From Rhodocyclaceae bacterium (GTDB lineage: Bacteria > Pseudomonadota > Gammaproteobacteria > Burkholderiales > Rhodocyclaceae): a stretch of DNA of 61,486 nt. Of this stretch, positions 30,759-40,539 are shown piece after piece. A program made the translations under genes and the position numbers. A model generated the notes under the pieces. It did not search any database and was not told where the DNA came from. It worked only from the letters and a program-made list of their open reading frames with translations. The DNA lies in assembly GCA_018261935.1 (NCBI GenBank), contig JAGTRP010000021.1, positions 1-61,486 on the forward strand. Reading direction: 5' to 3'. Within the stretch, counting starts at the first letter, position 1. Each line of letters opens with the position of its first letter.

Positions 30759-31511
30759 GTGAGCGAGACTCTCCACGACCTGCTTGCTTCCTACTGGTCG
30801 CTCGGGGAGATCGTCACCAATCTGGTCATTTTCGCCAACCTGGTGGGCGCCCTGGCCCTGGGGCTATTCGTCGGCTACGAGCGCTCCTACCACGGCCGGG
30901 CCGCCGGCATGCGCACCTATGCCCTGGTATGCACGGCCTCCTGCGCCCTCACCATCATCGCCGGCTACCCCGCCTTCTGGTTCGGCGGCCATTCCGCCTT
31001 CGTCACCGCAGCCCCGCCCGACCCTACCCGGGTGATCCAGGGGGTGGTCACCGGCATCGGCTTCCTGGGGGCCGGCGTCATCATGAAGGAAGGCTTTTCC
31101 ATCAGCGGGCTCACCACCGCCGCCTCCATCTGGACCTCATCGGCCATCGGCATCATGGTCGGCGTCGGCTTCTACGGAGCCGCCATACTCCTCACCGCCC
31201 TGGCCGCCTTCTGCATGACCTGGGTGTCGAAGCTGGAACGCTGGCTGCCCTCCCGGCCGGCGGTGGCCATCACCCTCCATTTCCACCCGGGCTTCGTACC
31301 CCGGGAAGAAACTCTGGGACAAGCCGCCCGGGAACGGGGCTACGACATCGCCTGGGGCACGCTGCGGATCGAACAGAAGGACGGCCGGGCCGCCTGGCAC
31401 TTCGTGGCGGTAGCCTGGAACAAACGGAGTGCTCCGGTGCCCGAATTGGCGGCCGAGCTGACCCGCTTCGAGGGCGTAGACAGCTTCAGCCTTTCCCAGG
31501 CCCGCAATTAG
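30759..31511 (+). CDS. MgtC/SapB family membrane protein
   Basis: A 250-residue protein with a GTG start 3 bases after plsY. The N-terminal MgtC domain holds about five hydrophobic segments and the family motif [20 protein letters not shown] near residues 34-53, followed by [25 protein letters not shown]. The C-terminal about 75 residues resemble an ACT-like domain. MgtC proteins act in low-magnesium adaptation and modulate ATP synthase in pathogens; the role here is unknown. Its stop overlaps the convergent tsaD by 4 bases. Confidence 0.88.
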   Translation: MSETLHDLLASYWSLGEIVTNLVIFANLVGALALGLFVGYERSYHGRAAGMRTYALVCTASCALTIIAGYPAFWFGGHSAFVTAAPPDPTRVIQGVVTGIGFLGAGVIMKEGFSISGLTTAASIWTSSAIGIMVGVGFYGAAILLTALAAFCMTWVSKLERWLPSRPAVAITLHFHPGFVPREETLGQAARERGYDIAWGTLRIEQKDGRAAWHFVAVAWNKRSAPVPELAAELTRFEGVDSFSLSQARN

Positions 31512-32533
31512 CCGATCATCAGGTCGGCCAGGGGCCAGCGGGGACGCACCGCGAATTCGCCAGCCGCCTTGGGCTGGCTGCCGGCCTGGAGGCGTAGCGC
31601 CCCGGCCAGGGCGATCATGGCGCCGTTGTCGGTGCAAAATTCCAGCTCGGGGTAATAGACCTGGAAGCGCTTGCGCCGGGCTTCGCTGTCCAGCCGCTCC
31701 CGCAGTTGCCGGTTGGCGCCGACGCCGCCCGCCACCACCAGCTGATTGAGCCCGGTCTGCTTCAAGGCCTTCAGGGCCTTCTTCACCAGGACGTCGACAA
31801 TGGCTTCCTGGAAGGCCCGGGCGGCATCGGCCTTGAAGGCCTCATCGAGATTCCCGCCCTGCTCCCGCACCAGGGTCAGGACCGCCGTCTTGAGGCCGGA
31901 AAAGCTGAAATTCAGATCGCCCGAATGGAGCATGGGCCGCGGCAATTCGTACACACCCGGCCGCCCCTGGTCCGCCAGGCGGGAGAGGAGCGCTCCGCCG
32001 GGATAGGGCAGCCCCAGGAGCTTGGCGCTCTTGTCGAAGGCCTCGCCGGCGGCATCGTCCAGGGTTTCCCCCAGGAGCTCGTAGCGTCCCACCCCCGTAA
32101 CCCGCATGAGCTGGGTGTGGCCGCCGGAAACCAGCAGGGCCACGAAGGGGAAGGTTGGCGGGCGGGACGACAGCAGGGGCGACAGCAGATGCCCCTCCAG
32201 GTGGTGAACCGGCAGGGTGGGCTTGCCCAGGGCAACGCCCAGGGCTTCGGCGAAGGCACAGCCCACCAGGAGCGCCCCGGCCAGCCCCGGCCCCTGGGTG
32301 TAGGCGATGGCATCCACGTCGGCCAGGCGACGACCGGACGCCCCGAGGGCTTCCCGCAGGAGGGGCACCACCCGGCGGATATGGTCCCGGGAAGCGAGTT
32401 CGGGCACTACGCCGCCGTACTCGGCGTGCATGGCCACCTGGGAGTGGAGCGCATGGGAAAGCAGCCCGCCCTCCGTGTCGTAGAGGGCGATACCGGTTTC
32501 GTCGCAGGAGGATTCAACACCGAGGACTAGCAT
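31508..32533 (-). CDS. tsaD: tRNA N6-adenosine threonylcarbamoyltransferase
   Basis: A 341-residue ASKHA-fold protein of TsaD length. Motifs are [11 protein letters not shown] at the N-terminus, the metal-binding HxxxH in VHHLEGH near residue 110, and [13 protein letters not shown] near residue 270. With TsaB/E/C it makes t6A37 on ANN-decoding tRNAs. It is divergent from rpsU, the classic arrangement beside the macromolecular synthesis operon. Confidence 0.96.
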   Translation of the reverse strand: MLVLGVESSCDETGIALYDTEGGLLSHALHSQVAMHAEYGGVVPELASRDHIRRVVPLLREALGASGRRLADVDAIAYTQGPGLAGALLVGCAFAEALGVALGKPTLPVHHLEGHLLSPLLSSRPPTFPFVALLVSGGHTQLMRVTGVGRYELLGETLDDAAGEAFDKSAKLLGLPYPGGALLSRLADQGRPGVYELPRPMLHSGDLNFSFSGLKTAVLTLVREQGGNLDEAFKADAARAFQEAIVDVLVKKALKALKQTGLNQLVVAGGVGANRQLRERLDSEARRKRFQVYYPELEFCTDNGAMIALAGALRLQAGSQPKAAGEFAVRPRWPLADLMIG

Positions 32534-32552
32534 AGGTGCAGCATTCTACCAC

Positions 32553-32582
32553 TTGAGACAAAAGGGGTTTCTGACATAGAAT
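32553..32582 (+). promoter_or_regulatory. sigma-70 promoter for the rpsU operon
   Basis: TTGAGA (32553-32558) and TAGAAT (32577-32582) are separated by 18 bases, about 95 bases upstream of rpsU in the tsaD-rpsU divergent gap. Confidence 0.55.
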
Positions 32583-32674
32583 GCTCGTTTTTCCGCCCTG
32601 GCGGGATACCAATATTGCGCGCACCGCCGTTCACTTGACCCGGGCGGGCGCCTGACGGAAGGGGGTGATTTTAT

Positions 32675-32887
32675 ATGCCGAGCATTCGTGTCAAGGAAAA
32701 CGAGCCGTTCGAAGTTGCTATTCGCCGCTTCAAGCGCACGGTTGAAAAGACTGGTCTCCTGACCGAGCTGCGCGCCCGTGAGTTTTACGAAAAACCCACC
32801 GCCGAGCGCAAGCGCAAGCTGGCTGCCGCCGTCAAGCGCCACCACAAGCGTATCCGCAGCATGACCCTGCCGCCGAAACTGTACTGA
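32675..32887 (+). CDS. rpsU: 30S ribosomal protein S21
   Basis: A 70-residue basic protein matching S21: a [20 protein letters not shown] start and an Arg/Lys-rich C-terminus. A strong GGAAGGGGG lies about 8 bases before the ATG. It is the first gene of the macromolecular synthesis operon rpsU-yqeY-dnaG-rpoD, which links translation, replication priming and transcription initiation. A hairpin with a T-rich tail follows it and probably limits readthrough. Confidence 0.97.
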   Translation: MPSIRVKENEPFEVAIRRFKRTVEKTGLLTELRAREFYEKPTAERKRKLAAAVKRHHKRIRSMTLPPKLY

Positions 32888-32908
32888 TCCAGTACGGTCG
32901 CAGACAAG

Positions 32909-32945
32909 ACAGCCGCCCGCCCAAAAGCTGGCGGCTGTTTGCTTT
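32909..32945 (+). terminator. terminator/attenuator between rpsU and yqeY
   Basis: A perfect 9-bp stem (ACAGCCGCC with GGCGGCTGT, 12-base loop) is followed by a T-rich TTGCTTT. It probably terminates part of the transcripts after rpsU, so S21 is made in excess of DnaG and RpoD. Confidence 0.75.
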
Positions 32946-32958
32946 CAAGGAACAAGAA

Positions 32959-33405
32959 ATGAGCCTCAAGGAACGCATCACCGAAGACATGAAGGCCGCC
33001 ATGAAGGCGAAGGAAACGGCCAAGCTCGCCGCCATCCGCCTGCTGCTGGCGGCCGTCAAGCAAAAGGAAGTGGACGAACGCGCCAGCCTCGATGACGCCG
33101 CCGTGGTGGCCGTGGTGGAGAAGCTCACCAAGCAGCGCAAGGACAGCGTCGCCCAGTACGAGGCCGCCGGCCGCCAGGACCTGGCCGATGCTGAAAAACT
33201 TGAGATTTCCGTACTGGCCGCCTACCTGCCGGAAAAGATGAGCGCCGACGAGATGGCCGCCGCGGTGGATGCCGCCCTGGCCGAGACTGGCGCCAAGGGC
33301 CCCGCCGACATGGGCAAGCTCATGGCCGTCCTCAAGCCCCGGCTTGCCGGCAAAGCCGACATGGCCGAAATCTCCAAGCTGGTGAAGGCGAAGCTGGCCG
33401 GCTGA
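32959..33405 (+). CDS. GatB/YqeY domain protein
   Basis: A 148-residue helical protein of the YqeY family (starts MSLKERITEDMKAAMKAKET). It resembles the tRNA-binding tail domain of GatB. The biochemical role is not established, though a part in tRNA-dependent amidation has been suggested for the family. It is placed between rpsU and dnaG, as in many bacteria. Confidence 0.9.
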   Translation: MSLKERITEDMKAAMKAKETAKLAAIRLLLAAVKQKEVDERASLDDAAVVAVVEKLTKQRKDSVAQYEAAGRQDLADAEKLEISVLAAYLPEKMSADEMAAAVDAALAETGAKGPADMGKLMAVLKPRLAGKADMAEISKLVKAKLAG

Positions 33406-33423
33406 TCTTTCTGCGAGCGGCAC

Positions 33424-35157
33424 GTGATCCCTGAAAGCTTCATCCAGGACCTCCTCGCCCGGGTCGATATCGTCGACCTGATCGACAGCTACGTGCCCCT
33501 CAAGAAGGCCGGCGCCAATTACGCCGCCTGCTGCCCCTTCCACAGCGAGAAGACCCCGTCCTTCACGGTGAGCCCCAGCAAGCAGTTCTACCACTGCTTC
33601 GGCTGCGGCGCCCACGGCACGGCCATCGGCTTCGCCATGGAATACCAGGGGCTGGGCTTCGTGGATGCGGTCAAGGAACTGGCCGGCCGGGCCGGCATGA
33701 CGATACCGGAAGACGACCGCGGCCATGCCCACCGGGAGCCCGGCCAGACCCGCAACCTCACCGAGGTCATGGCCCGGGCCGCCCACTACTACAAGGAGCA
33801 GTTGAAGCGCTCCCCGAAGGCCATCGACTACCTGAAGCAGCGGGGCCTCACCGGCGAAATCGCCGCCAAGTTCGGCATCGGCTACGCCCCCGACGGCTGG
33901 CAGAACCTGGAAACCGTCTTCCCCGACTACAACGCCTCCGAACTCCTGGCCGCCGGTCTGGTGATCGAGAACGAGAGCGGCCGGCGCTACGACCGCTTCC
34001 GGGACCGGGTGATGTTCCCCATCGTGAACCAGAAGGGCGACATCATCGCCTTCGGCGGCCGGGTCATCGGCCAGGGGGAACCCAAGTACCTCAACTCCCC
34101 GGAAACCCCCCTCTTCGAAAAGGGCCGCGAACTCTTCGGCCTGCCCCAGGCCCGCCAAGCCCTGCGGGAGACCGACATCGCCGTCGTGGTCGAGGGCTAC
34201 ATGGACGTGGTCGCCCTGGCCCAGCACGGGGTCGGCAATGCCGTCGCCACCCTCGGCACCGCCACCACCGCCATCCACGTGCAGAAGCTACTGCGCCAGG
34301 TGGACCGCATCGTCTTCTGCTTCGACGGGGACAACGCCGGCCGCAAGGCCGCCTGGCGCGCCTTGGAGAACGCCCTGGAAGCCCTCGCCGACAACAAGAG
34401 CATCGGCTTCGTCTTCCTGCCGGAGGAAGATGATCCGGACAGCTTCGTCCGCAACCAGGGCAAGGAAGCCTTCGAGCGCCGGGTGAAGGAGGCCATGCCC
34501 CTGTCCGATTTCCTGCTGCGGGAACTGGCCCTGCGCTGCGATCTCACCAGTTCCGAAGGCAAGGCCAAGCTCATCTACGAAGCCAAGCCCCTACTTCTCA
34601 AGCTGCCGACGCCGCTGCTCCGCCTGCAGCTGGTCAAACGCCTGGCCGAGGCCAGCGGCTTCGCCCAGGCCGAAGTGGAACGGCTCTGCGACCTGAAGTC
34701 TTATATCCCGCCGGCCCCTCCCAAGGCTAAGCGCAACGCCCTATCCCTCACCCGTCGTTTGCTACAGCTCATACTGCAAACACCTGAACTCGCTCGCCAG
34801 CTGTCGGTCGACCTGTTACCGGAATCCCCCGAACGCAGCGCCTTGATTCGACTACATCAACTGGTGGCTGCCAGCCCGGAAGGCCCGAGCTACGCCAACC
34901 TCCGGGAGCGCCTGCGAGGGGCACCGGAAGAGCCGCTGATCGAGAAGATTGCGGCGGAAACGTTGGGGTTGCCCTTGGATGCCGAAGAAGTCGAAGCCGA
35001 ATTCCGCGACGCCCTGGACAAACTGGAGCTGGGAGGACAGAAACGGGCCTTCGCGGAACTGCAGGCCAAGGCCCATCGCCTGGGGGTCGCCGGCCTCACC
35101 CAGGAGGAGAAGCAGGAGTACCTGCGCGCCCTCGCGGCGTCGGGAAACAAGGGCTAA
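33424..35157 (+). CDS. dnaG: DNA primase
   Basis: A 577-residue primase with a GTG start. The N-terminal zinc-binding domain has the Cys/His set in CCPFHSEK and YHCFGCGAHG (residues about 40-64). The TOPRIM catalytic core carries VVEGYMDVVAL near residue 260 and the acidic FDGDNAGRKAA near 300. The C-terminal helicase-interaction domain is less conserved. It makes RNA primers at the replication fork and belongs to the rpsU-yqeY-dnaG-rpoD operon. Confidence 0.96.
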   Translation: MIPESFIQDLLARVDIVDLIDSYVPLKKAGANYAACCPFHSEKTPSFTVSPSKQFYHCFGCGAHGTAIGFAMEYQGLGFVDAVKELAGRAGMTIPEDDRGHAHREPGQTRNLTEVMARAAHYYKEQLKRSPKAIDYLKQRGLTGEIAAKFGIGYAPDGWQNLETVFPDYNASELLAAGLVIENESGRRYDRFRDRVMFPIVNQKGDIIAFGGRVIGQGEPKYLNSPETPLFEKGRELFGLPQARQALRETDIAVVVEGYMDVVALAQHGVGNAVATLGTATTAIHVQKLLRQVDRIVFCFDGDNAGRKAAWRALENALEALADNKSIGFVFLPEEDDPDSFVRNQGKEAFERRVKEAMPLSDFLLRELALRCDLTSSEGKAKLIYEAKPLLLKLPTPLLRLQLVKRLAEASGFAQAEVERLCDLKSYIPPAPPKAKRNALSLTRRLLQLILQTPELARQLSVDLLPESPERSALIRLHQLVAASPEGPSYANLRERLRGAPEEPLIEKIAAETLGLPLDAEEVEAEFRDALDKLELGGQKRAFAELQAKAHRLGVAGLTQEEKQEYLRALAASGNKG

Positions 35158-35203
35158 GTTATGGTAGAATTGGAAGTTTTCTCGAATTCTATGGATCGTG
35201 GTC

Positions 35204-37174
<1,971 letters not shown>

Positions 37175-37213
37175 TGCTGCTGCCGTTGCGATACTCGGCC
37201 TAGAATCACGATC

Positions 37214-37246
37214 CGTACCCGCCCCATGGCGGGTGCGTCGTTTTTT
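37214..37246 (+). terminator. intrinsic terminator after rpoD
   Basis: CGTACCCGCC pairs with GGCGGGTGCG (10 bp with one G-U, CCAT loop). TCG and a run of six T follow, about 40 bases after the rpoD stop. Confidence 0.9.
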
Positions 37247-37337
37247 GGTACAGGGGAATGGCTGGGGGATAGATAACAACACCGATCCAATCCTTGGGCA
37301 GGAAAGGCCACTGCCGGCAAGTAAGCATCCGCCATGC

Positions 37338-37366
37338 TTCGAAATAAGCGCTCAACCCTGTAGAAT
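37338..37366 (+). promoter_or_regulatory. promoter of the CAU tRNA gene
   Basis: TAGAAT (37361-37366) lies 10 bases before the tRNA, with a weak TTCGAA -35 17 bases upstream. A GC-rich stretch (GTCGCCC) between the -10 and the tRNA resembles a stringent discriminator. Confidence 0.5.
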
Positions 37367-37376
37367 GTCGCCCTTC

Positions 37377-37453
37377 GGGCCTGTAGCTCAGTCGGTTAGA
37401 GCAGAGGACTCATAATCCTTTGGTCCAGGGTTCGAGCCCCTGCGGGCCCACCA
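37377..37453 (+). tRNA. tRNA with CAU anticodon, probably tRNA-Ile2 (lysidine)
   Basis: A complete 77-base cloverleaf with encoded CCA. The acceptor GGGCCTG pairs with CGGGCCC, the D arm is GCTC/GAGC, the anticodon stem GAGGA/TCCTT holds the loop CTCATAA (CAU at 37411-37413), and the T arm is CAGGG/CCCTG. C4-G69 and C5-G68 in the acceptor stem match the known TilS recognition pairs of tRNA-Ile2, so the C34 is probably modified to lysidine and reads AUA. Elongator tRNA-Met is the alternative; a second CAU tRNA at 52723 fits Met better. Confidence 0.9.
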
Positions 37454-37471
37454 AGAAGATCGAAAAGAAGG

Positions 37472-37502
37472 CGGCCTCCAGCGATGGGGGCCGTTTTCTT
37501 TT
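37472..37502 (+). terminator. terminator after the CAU tRNA
   Basis: CGGCCTCC pairs with GGGGGCCG (one T-G pair, 6-base loop), followed by TTTTCTTTT, 18 bases after the tRNA CCA end. Confidence 0.8.
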
Positions 37503-37519
37503 AGGGAGCTGCGACTGAA

Positions 37520-37849
37520 ATGAAGACCGGACACATCGCTGTCATCGCCGCGATCGCCACCTTGGGATTGCTGACCTACACCAACCCGCAGAAGGATCGC
37601 TACGAGCAATTCCTTCAGCAGCAGATCGCACGGGAAGCAACCCAGCAGGGTGGACTTACGGGCGTTCTTGGATCACTGCTCGGCCAGCTGGCGGGAAGCC
37701 TGATCGCCGGCACCACCACAAGAAATGATTATGTGTTCTTCAGCACCTACGAGACCCGGGTCGGGAATGGCCGCATCCGGTCCGTCGGCGCATTGAACAA
37801 CTTCCTGGTACTGGAAATGCCCGCCACCCTGAAGAAAGCACCCGAGTAA
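37520..37849 (+). CDS. small exported protein, DUF4359-like
   Basis: A 109-residue protein with an N-terminal hydrophobic segment (about residues 5-20), followed by TNPQKDRYEQFLQQQI. That start, and the C-terminal FFSTYET...VGALNNFLVL pattern, are typical of DUF4359 proteins. The central stretch is Gly/Leu-rich. The function is unknown, and it is probably anchored in the inner membrane facing the periplasm. It is transcribed after the tRNA terminator. Confidence 0.75.
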   Translation: MKTGHIAVIAAIATLGLLTYTNPQKDRYEQFLQQQIAREATQQGGLTGVLGSLLGQLAGSLIAGTTTRNDYVFFSTYETRVGNGRIRSVGALNNFLVLEMPATLKKAPE

Positions 37850-37907
37850 TCCGGCCCATCCCGTACTCGGGAGTGGAACCCCGGACAACAGTCCTTACAG
37901 CCCCGAT

Positions 37908-38309
37908 TTAACCGGGCATTCCTGGTTGCTTCAGGGCGGACAGGGCTTCAGTGGCACCCGGATGATTTTGCCTGGCGGCGAGTTTCAGCCAGTAGGCGGC
38001 GCGGTTCAGGCTCTGGGGCGTGCCATGCCCCTGGGCGTACATGAGCCCGAGACGGTAATGCGCCTCGGAGCCCCCCAGGACGGAGACGTTGCGGAACACT
38101 CGGAAAGCCTCATCGTAGTCGCCACGGTCATAGGCCGCGATTCCCTGCCGGAGTTGCTCCTTGATGTCCACCGCTTCCCCTGCCGGGGCACTCTCCTGCC
38201 GGGACACGCCAAGGGAGTTCCCATCGGCTGCGGCCGGCAGCGAAAAGCCTATGGCCAGGAACGCCAACACAGTAGCGATTAGGCTGTTGCCAATGATGGA
38301 TGTTCTCAT
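37908..38309 (-). CDS. SEL1-repeat periplasmic protein under c-di-GMP riboswitch
   Basis: A 133-residue protein. The signal peptide (about 1-29, ending AAADG) is followed by a short linker and about two SEL1/TPR-like repeats (RGDYDEAFRVFRNVSVLG and AHYRLGLMYAQGHGTPQSLN). SEL1 proteins are protein-interaction adaptors. The ATG at 38309 is fixed by AGGAG 8 bases upstream and by the signal peptide; the longer frame to 38531 runs through the riboswitch and is not coding. Expression should respond to c-di-GMP through the upstream aptamer. Confidence 0.85.
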   Translation of the reverse strand: MRTSIIGNSLIATVLAFLAIGFSLPAAADGNSLGVSRQESAPAGEAVDIKEQLRQGIAAYDRGDYDEAFRVFRNVSVLGGSEAHYRLGLMYAQGHGTPQSLNRAAYWLKLAARQNHPGATEALSALKQPGMPG

Positions 38310-38381
38310 GACGACACTCCTTGCAGAATTTACGAGTGCCGGCCATGCTGGTGACGTTGACGAATCTGCACTGGCAGATAC

Positions 38382-38470
38382 GGCGGCTGGCAAGCATGGA
38401 ACCTTGCGGTTCTTTAGCCCCTCTAGCTTTGCGTCACCGGCTTTCGCCGGGTTTGCCCTGCTGTCTGCTT
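38382..38470 (-). ncRNA. cyclic di-GMP-I (GEMM) riboswitch
   Basis: On the minus strand the sequence matches the conserved GEMM core in order: AGGGCAAACC, a CCGGC/GCCGG stem capped by a GAAA tetraloop, GGTGACGCAAAGC, then GGGGCTAAAG, a GAACC/GGTTC stem, and finally ATGCTTGCCAGCCGCC. GCAGA (38464-38468) and TCTGC (38374-38378) can close the base of the aptamer. It lies about 70 bases before the SEL1 gene start and just downstream of a TTGACA-containing promoter. It binds c-di-GMP as judged from the family. The rest of the 38310-38790 gap holds only the expression platform, this promoter and about 250 bases with nothing I recognise. Confidence 0.88.
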
Positions 38471-38494
38471 GAAACCCAACTTGCAGACGCATAC

Positions 38495-38525
38495 TTATGA
38501 AAGCACATGAGCCCGACAATGTCAA
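38495..38525 (-). promoter_or_regulatory. promoter for the riboswitch/SEL1 transcript
   Basis: On the minus strand a consensus TTGACA (38520-38525) and a TCATAA -10 (38495-38500) are 19 bases apart, placing the start near 38488, about 18 bases before the aptamer. Confidence 0.5.
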
Positions 38526-38790
38526 TTGCAACCATCCATGTCGCGGAACCCGGCACCCGTTGCTACATCATGCCCAGCCCCGTTCCTTCTTCTGGAGCCG
38601 TAAAGTCGGTTGGTGCATAATCGACCCTAGCCGCGGTAAAAGGCCGACCTCCGGCGAGGCCACCTTACCCGCAGGCCATTGAACGCCAACCTTATGGCTT
38701 CCGACCATACCCCCTGGGCCAGGCAAGGTCTCTCGCGCGCTTCTTGTCCGCAAGGGACCAATCCTCGGTCGCTGTCTTGTGCTGAGCAGC

Positions 38791-39387
38791 ATGCTTAACT
38801 GCCGGAAAATTTCTCGATACCACTTGCTTCACCCCCTCACGGGCTACATCGAACACGAAGACGTCCGATACCAGGGCGAGGTCGTGGAATTGTCTACCGC
38901 CGGATTCCGCGTCCGCCTGCGAGATACTCCCCGGGAGGCCTTTATCGCCGAGAAGAATCCCTTGGCTTTCGGAGAGGTAGCCCACAAGGACCAGAACATC
39001 AGCGGATTCGGAGAAATCCGGTATGTGCGCCCGGAGGGAAGCGACGTGCTGATCGGCTTCAAATGGGACGACGTCCACGCCGACGCCAACATCGAGAAAA
39101 GCTTTTCGATCATCGCCGAGCTCATTGCCGAAAAATCAGCCGGCTGCGTCAATCTCAACGACGGCGTGGTAGAGCTTTCCGGACATGTTTCGTCCGCCTT
39201 GGCGGACGACATCCAGCAAACCGTCAGTCCCAAGGCTTCCCGCCTCTCCCTGCGGGAATGCACCTCCATCGATGCCGGCGGATTAGCGCTGCTGGCCGCC
39301 CTGGAGGACGCCAACGTCCAGTTGATCGACCTCGATGCCGAAATGCGGGCGCTGCTGCAGCACTACCGGCAGGAAGGGCCGGCCTGA
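38791..39387 (+). CDS. PilZ-like plus STAS-like two-domain protein
   Basis: A 198-residue protein. The N-terminal half looks like PilZ: RKISRYHL supplies the RxxxR c-di-GMP motif and ELSTAGF matches (D/N)xSxxG except for Glu at the first position. The C-terminal about 90 residues resemble a STAS/MlaB domain (LRECTSIDAGGLALLAALED). This implies a c-di-GMP-responsive adaptor that relays through protein contacts. No clear Shine-Dalgarno exists for the ATG at 38791 or an in-frame GTG at 38779. It is divergent from the riboswitch-controlled SEL1 gene, and 38526-38790 shows nothing else recognisable. Confidence 0.7.
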   Translation: MLNCRKISRYHLLHPLTGYIEHEDVRYQGEVVELSTAGFRVRLRDTPREAFIAEKNPLAFGEVAHKDQNISGFGEIRYVRPEGSDVLIGFKWDDVHADANIEKSFSIIAELIAEKSAGCVNLNDGVVELSGHVSSALADDIQQTVSPKASRLSLRECTSIDAGGLALLAALEDANVQLIDLDAEMRALLQHYRQEGPA

Positions 39388-39393
39388 CGCTTA

Positions 39394-39777
39394 TCAGCCC
39401 CGCTGGATGAGTTCGATCTTGTAACCGTCCGGGTCCTGGACGAAGGCGATGACGGTGTTGCCATGCTTCATGGGGCCCGCTTCCCGTACCACCGTACCGC
39501 CTCGGCGCTTCATCTCCGCACAGGCGGCGTAGGCGTCGGGCACGGCGATGGCGACATGGCCAAACCCGTTGCCCAGGTCGTAGCCGGCCGTATCCCAGTT
39601 GTGGGTCAGTTCGATGACCGCCCCCTCGCTTTCCGGGCCATAGCCCACGAAGGCCAAGGTGAAGCGGCCTTCCGGATAGTCCTGCCGACGCAGCAGCTGC
39701 ATGCCGAGGACTTCAGTGTAGAAGGCAAGGGAACGGTCGAGATCGCCGACCCGGATCATGGTGTGCAGAATGCGCAT
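39394..39777 (-). CDS. gloA: lactoylglutathione lyase (glyoxalase I)
   Basis: A 127-residue metalloenzyme starting [26 protein letters not shown], the glyoxalase I signature. Metal ligands are His near residue 5, Glu in [10 protein letters not shown], His in GFGHVAIAV and Glu in KIELIQ. It detoxifies methylglyoxal as its glutathione hemithioacetal. It is the last gene of the glyQ-glyS-gmhB-plsC-ygjP-gloA run, 9 bases after the metallopeptidase. Confidence 0.95.
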   Translation of the reverse strand: MRILHTMIRVGDLDRSLAFYTEVLGMQLLRRQDYPEGRFTLAFVGYGPESEGAVIELTHNWDTAGYDLGNGFGHVAIAVPDAYAACAEMKRRGGTVVREAGPMKHGNTVIAFVQDPDGYKIELIQRG

Positions 39778-39786
39778 CTTCTTCTC

Positions 39787-40539
39787 CTAGAGGTTGGGGC
39801 AACGGGGGCCCAGTCGCCTCAATTCGGCCCGCAGGTTCCGCCAGTCGGGACACAGCCCCTCCACCACCGACCAGAAGCGGGGGCTGTGGTTCATCTCCTT
39901 CAGGTGGGCGAGTTCGTGGGCCGCCACGTAGTCCACCACCGGCAAGGGAAAAAATATCAGGCGCCAGTTGAGGCGGATACTGCCGCGGCTGCTACAGCTG
40001 CCCCAGCGGGTGCGGGCGGAGGACAAGGCTAGGCTCGGCATCGGAACGCCCAGGCGCGGCGCCAGGCGCCCAAGGCACTCCAGGAAGACTTCCCTTGCCT
40101 GCTTCCGTAGCGCCCCTTCCAGGCTCCGGCGGGCATCGGCAGTCGTCGCCAGACAGAGGGTGAGCTGACGGCCATCGGCAGCCCAGACGGCCCGGTTGGC
40201 ACCGGCCGCCAGATGGATGGTCAACTCGCCGCCCAGGAAAGGCAGGCGCAAGCCGTCCACCACCTCAAGAGGCTGCGGCAACCCCCGCTCCTGCCAGAGG
40301 TCCAGCTTGCCCAGCACCCAGTCGCCGTGCTGGCGCAAAAGGCCCTCGATATCGGCCTGGCGGGCGCCGCTCGGGGCCCGGACCTGCAAGCCCCGGTGAT
40401 CGATGGACAGGCCGATGGTCCGCCGCCGGCTGCGCTTCAGCTGGTAGGAAACGACCCGGTCGCCGAGGGCGATGGCTGCCTCGGACACGACCGGGTCAGA
40501 CTTCGGTGGCCTCGGCTTGGCCTTGAACTTGGGGAGCAT
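39787..40539 (-). CDS. YgjP-type M48-like metallopeptidase
   Basis: A 250-residue protein of the YgjP/DUF45 family. The zinc motif HELAHLKEMNHSPRFW lies near residues 203-218, with HExxH supplied by HELAH and the downstream His. The N-terminal part has the YQLKRSRRRTIGLSI segment usual in this family. Its substrate is unknown. Its start overlaps the plsC end by 44 bases, so it is translated from within that gene. Confidence 0.88.
   Translation of the reverse strand: MLPKFKAKPRPPKSDPVVSEAAIALGDRVVSYQLKRSRRRTIGLSIDHRGLQVRAPSGARQADIEGLLRQHGDWVLGKLDLWQERGLPQPLEVVDGLRLPFLGGELTIHLAAGANRAVWAADGRQLTLCLATTADARRSLEGALRKQAREVFLECLGRLAPRLGVPMPSLALSSARTRWGSCSSRGSIRLNWRLIFFPLPVVDYVAAHELAHLKEMNHSPRFWSVVEGLCPDWRNLRAELRRLGPRCPNL

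Noticed and set aside
37908-38531. Longer start for the SEL1 protein
   Set aside because: The extra 74 codons run through the c-di-GMP riboswitch. The ATG at 38309 has AGGAG and begins a signal peptide.
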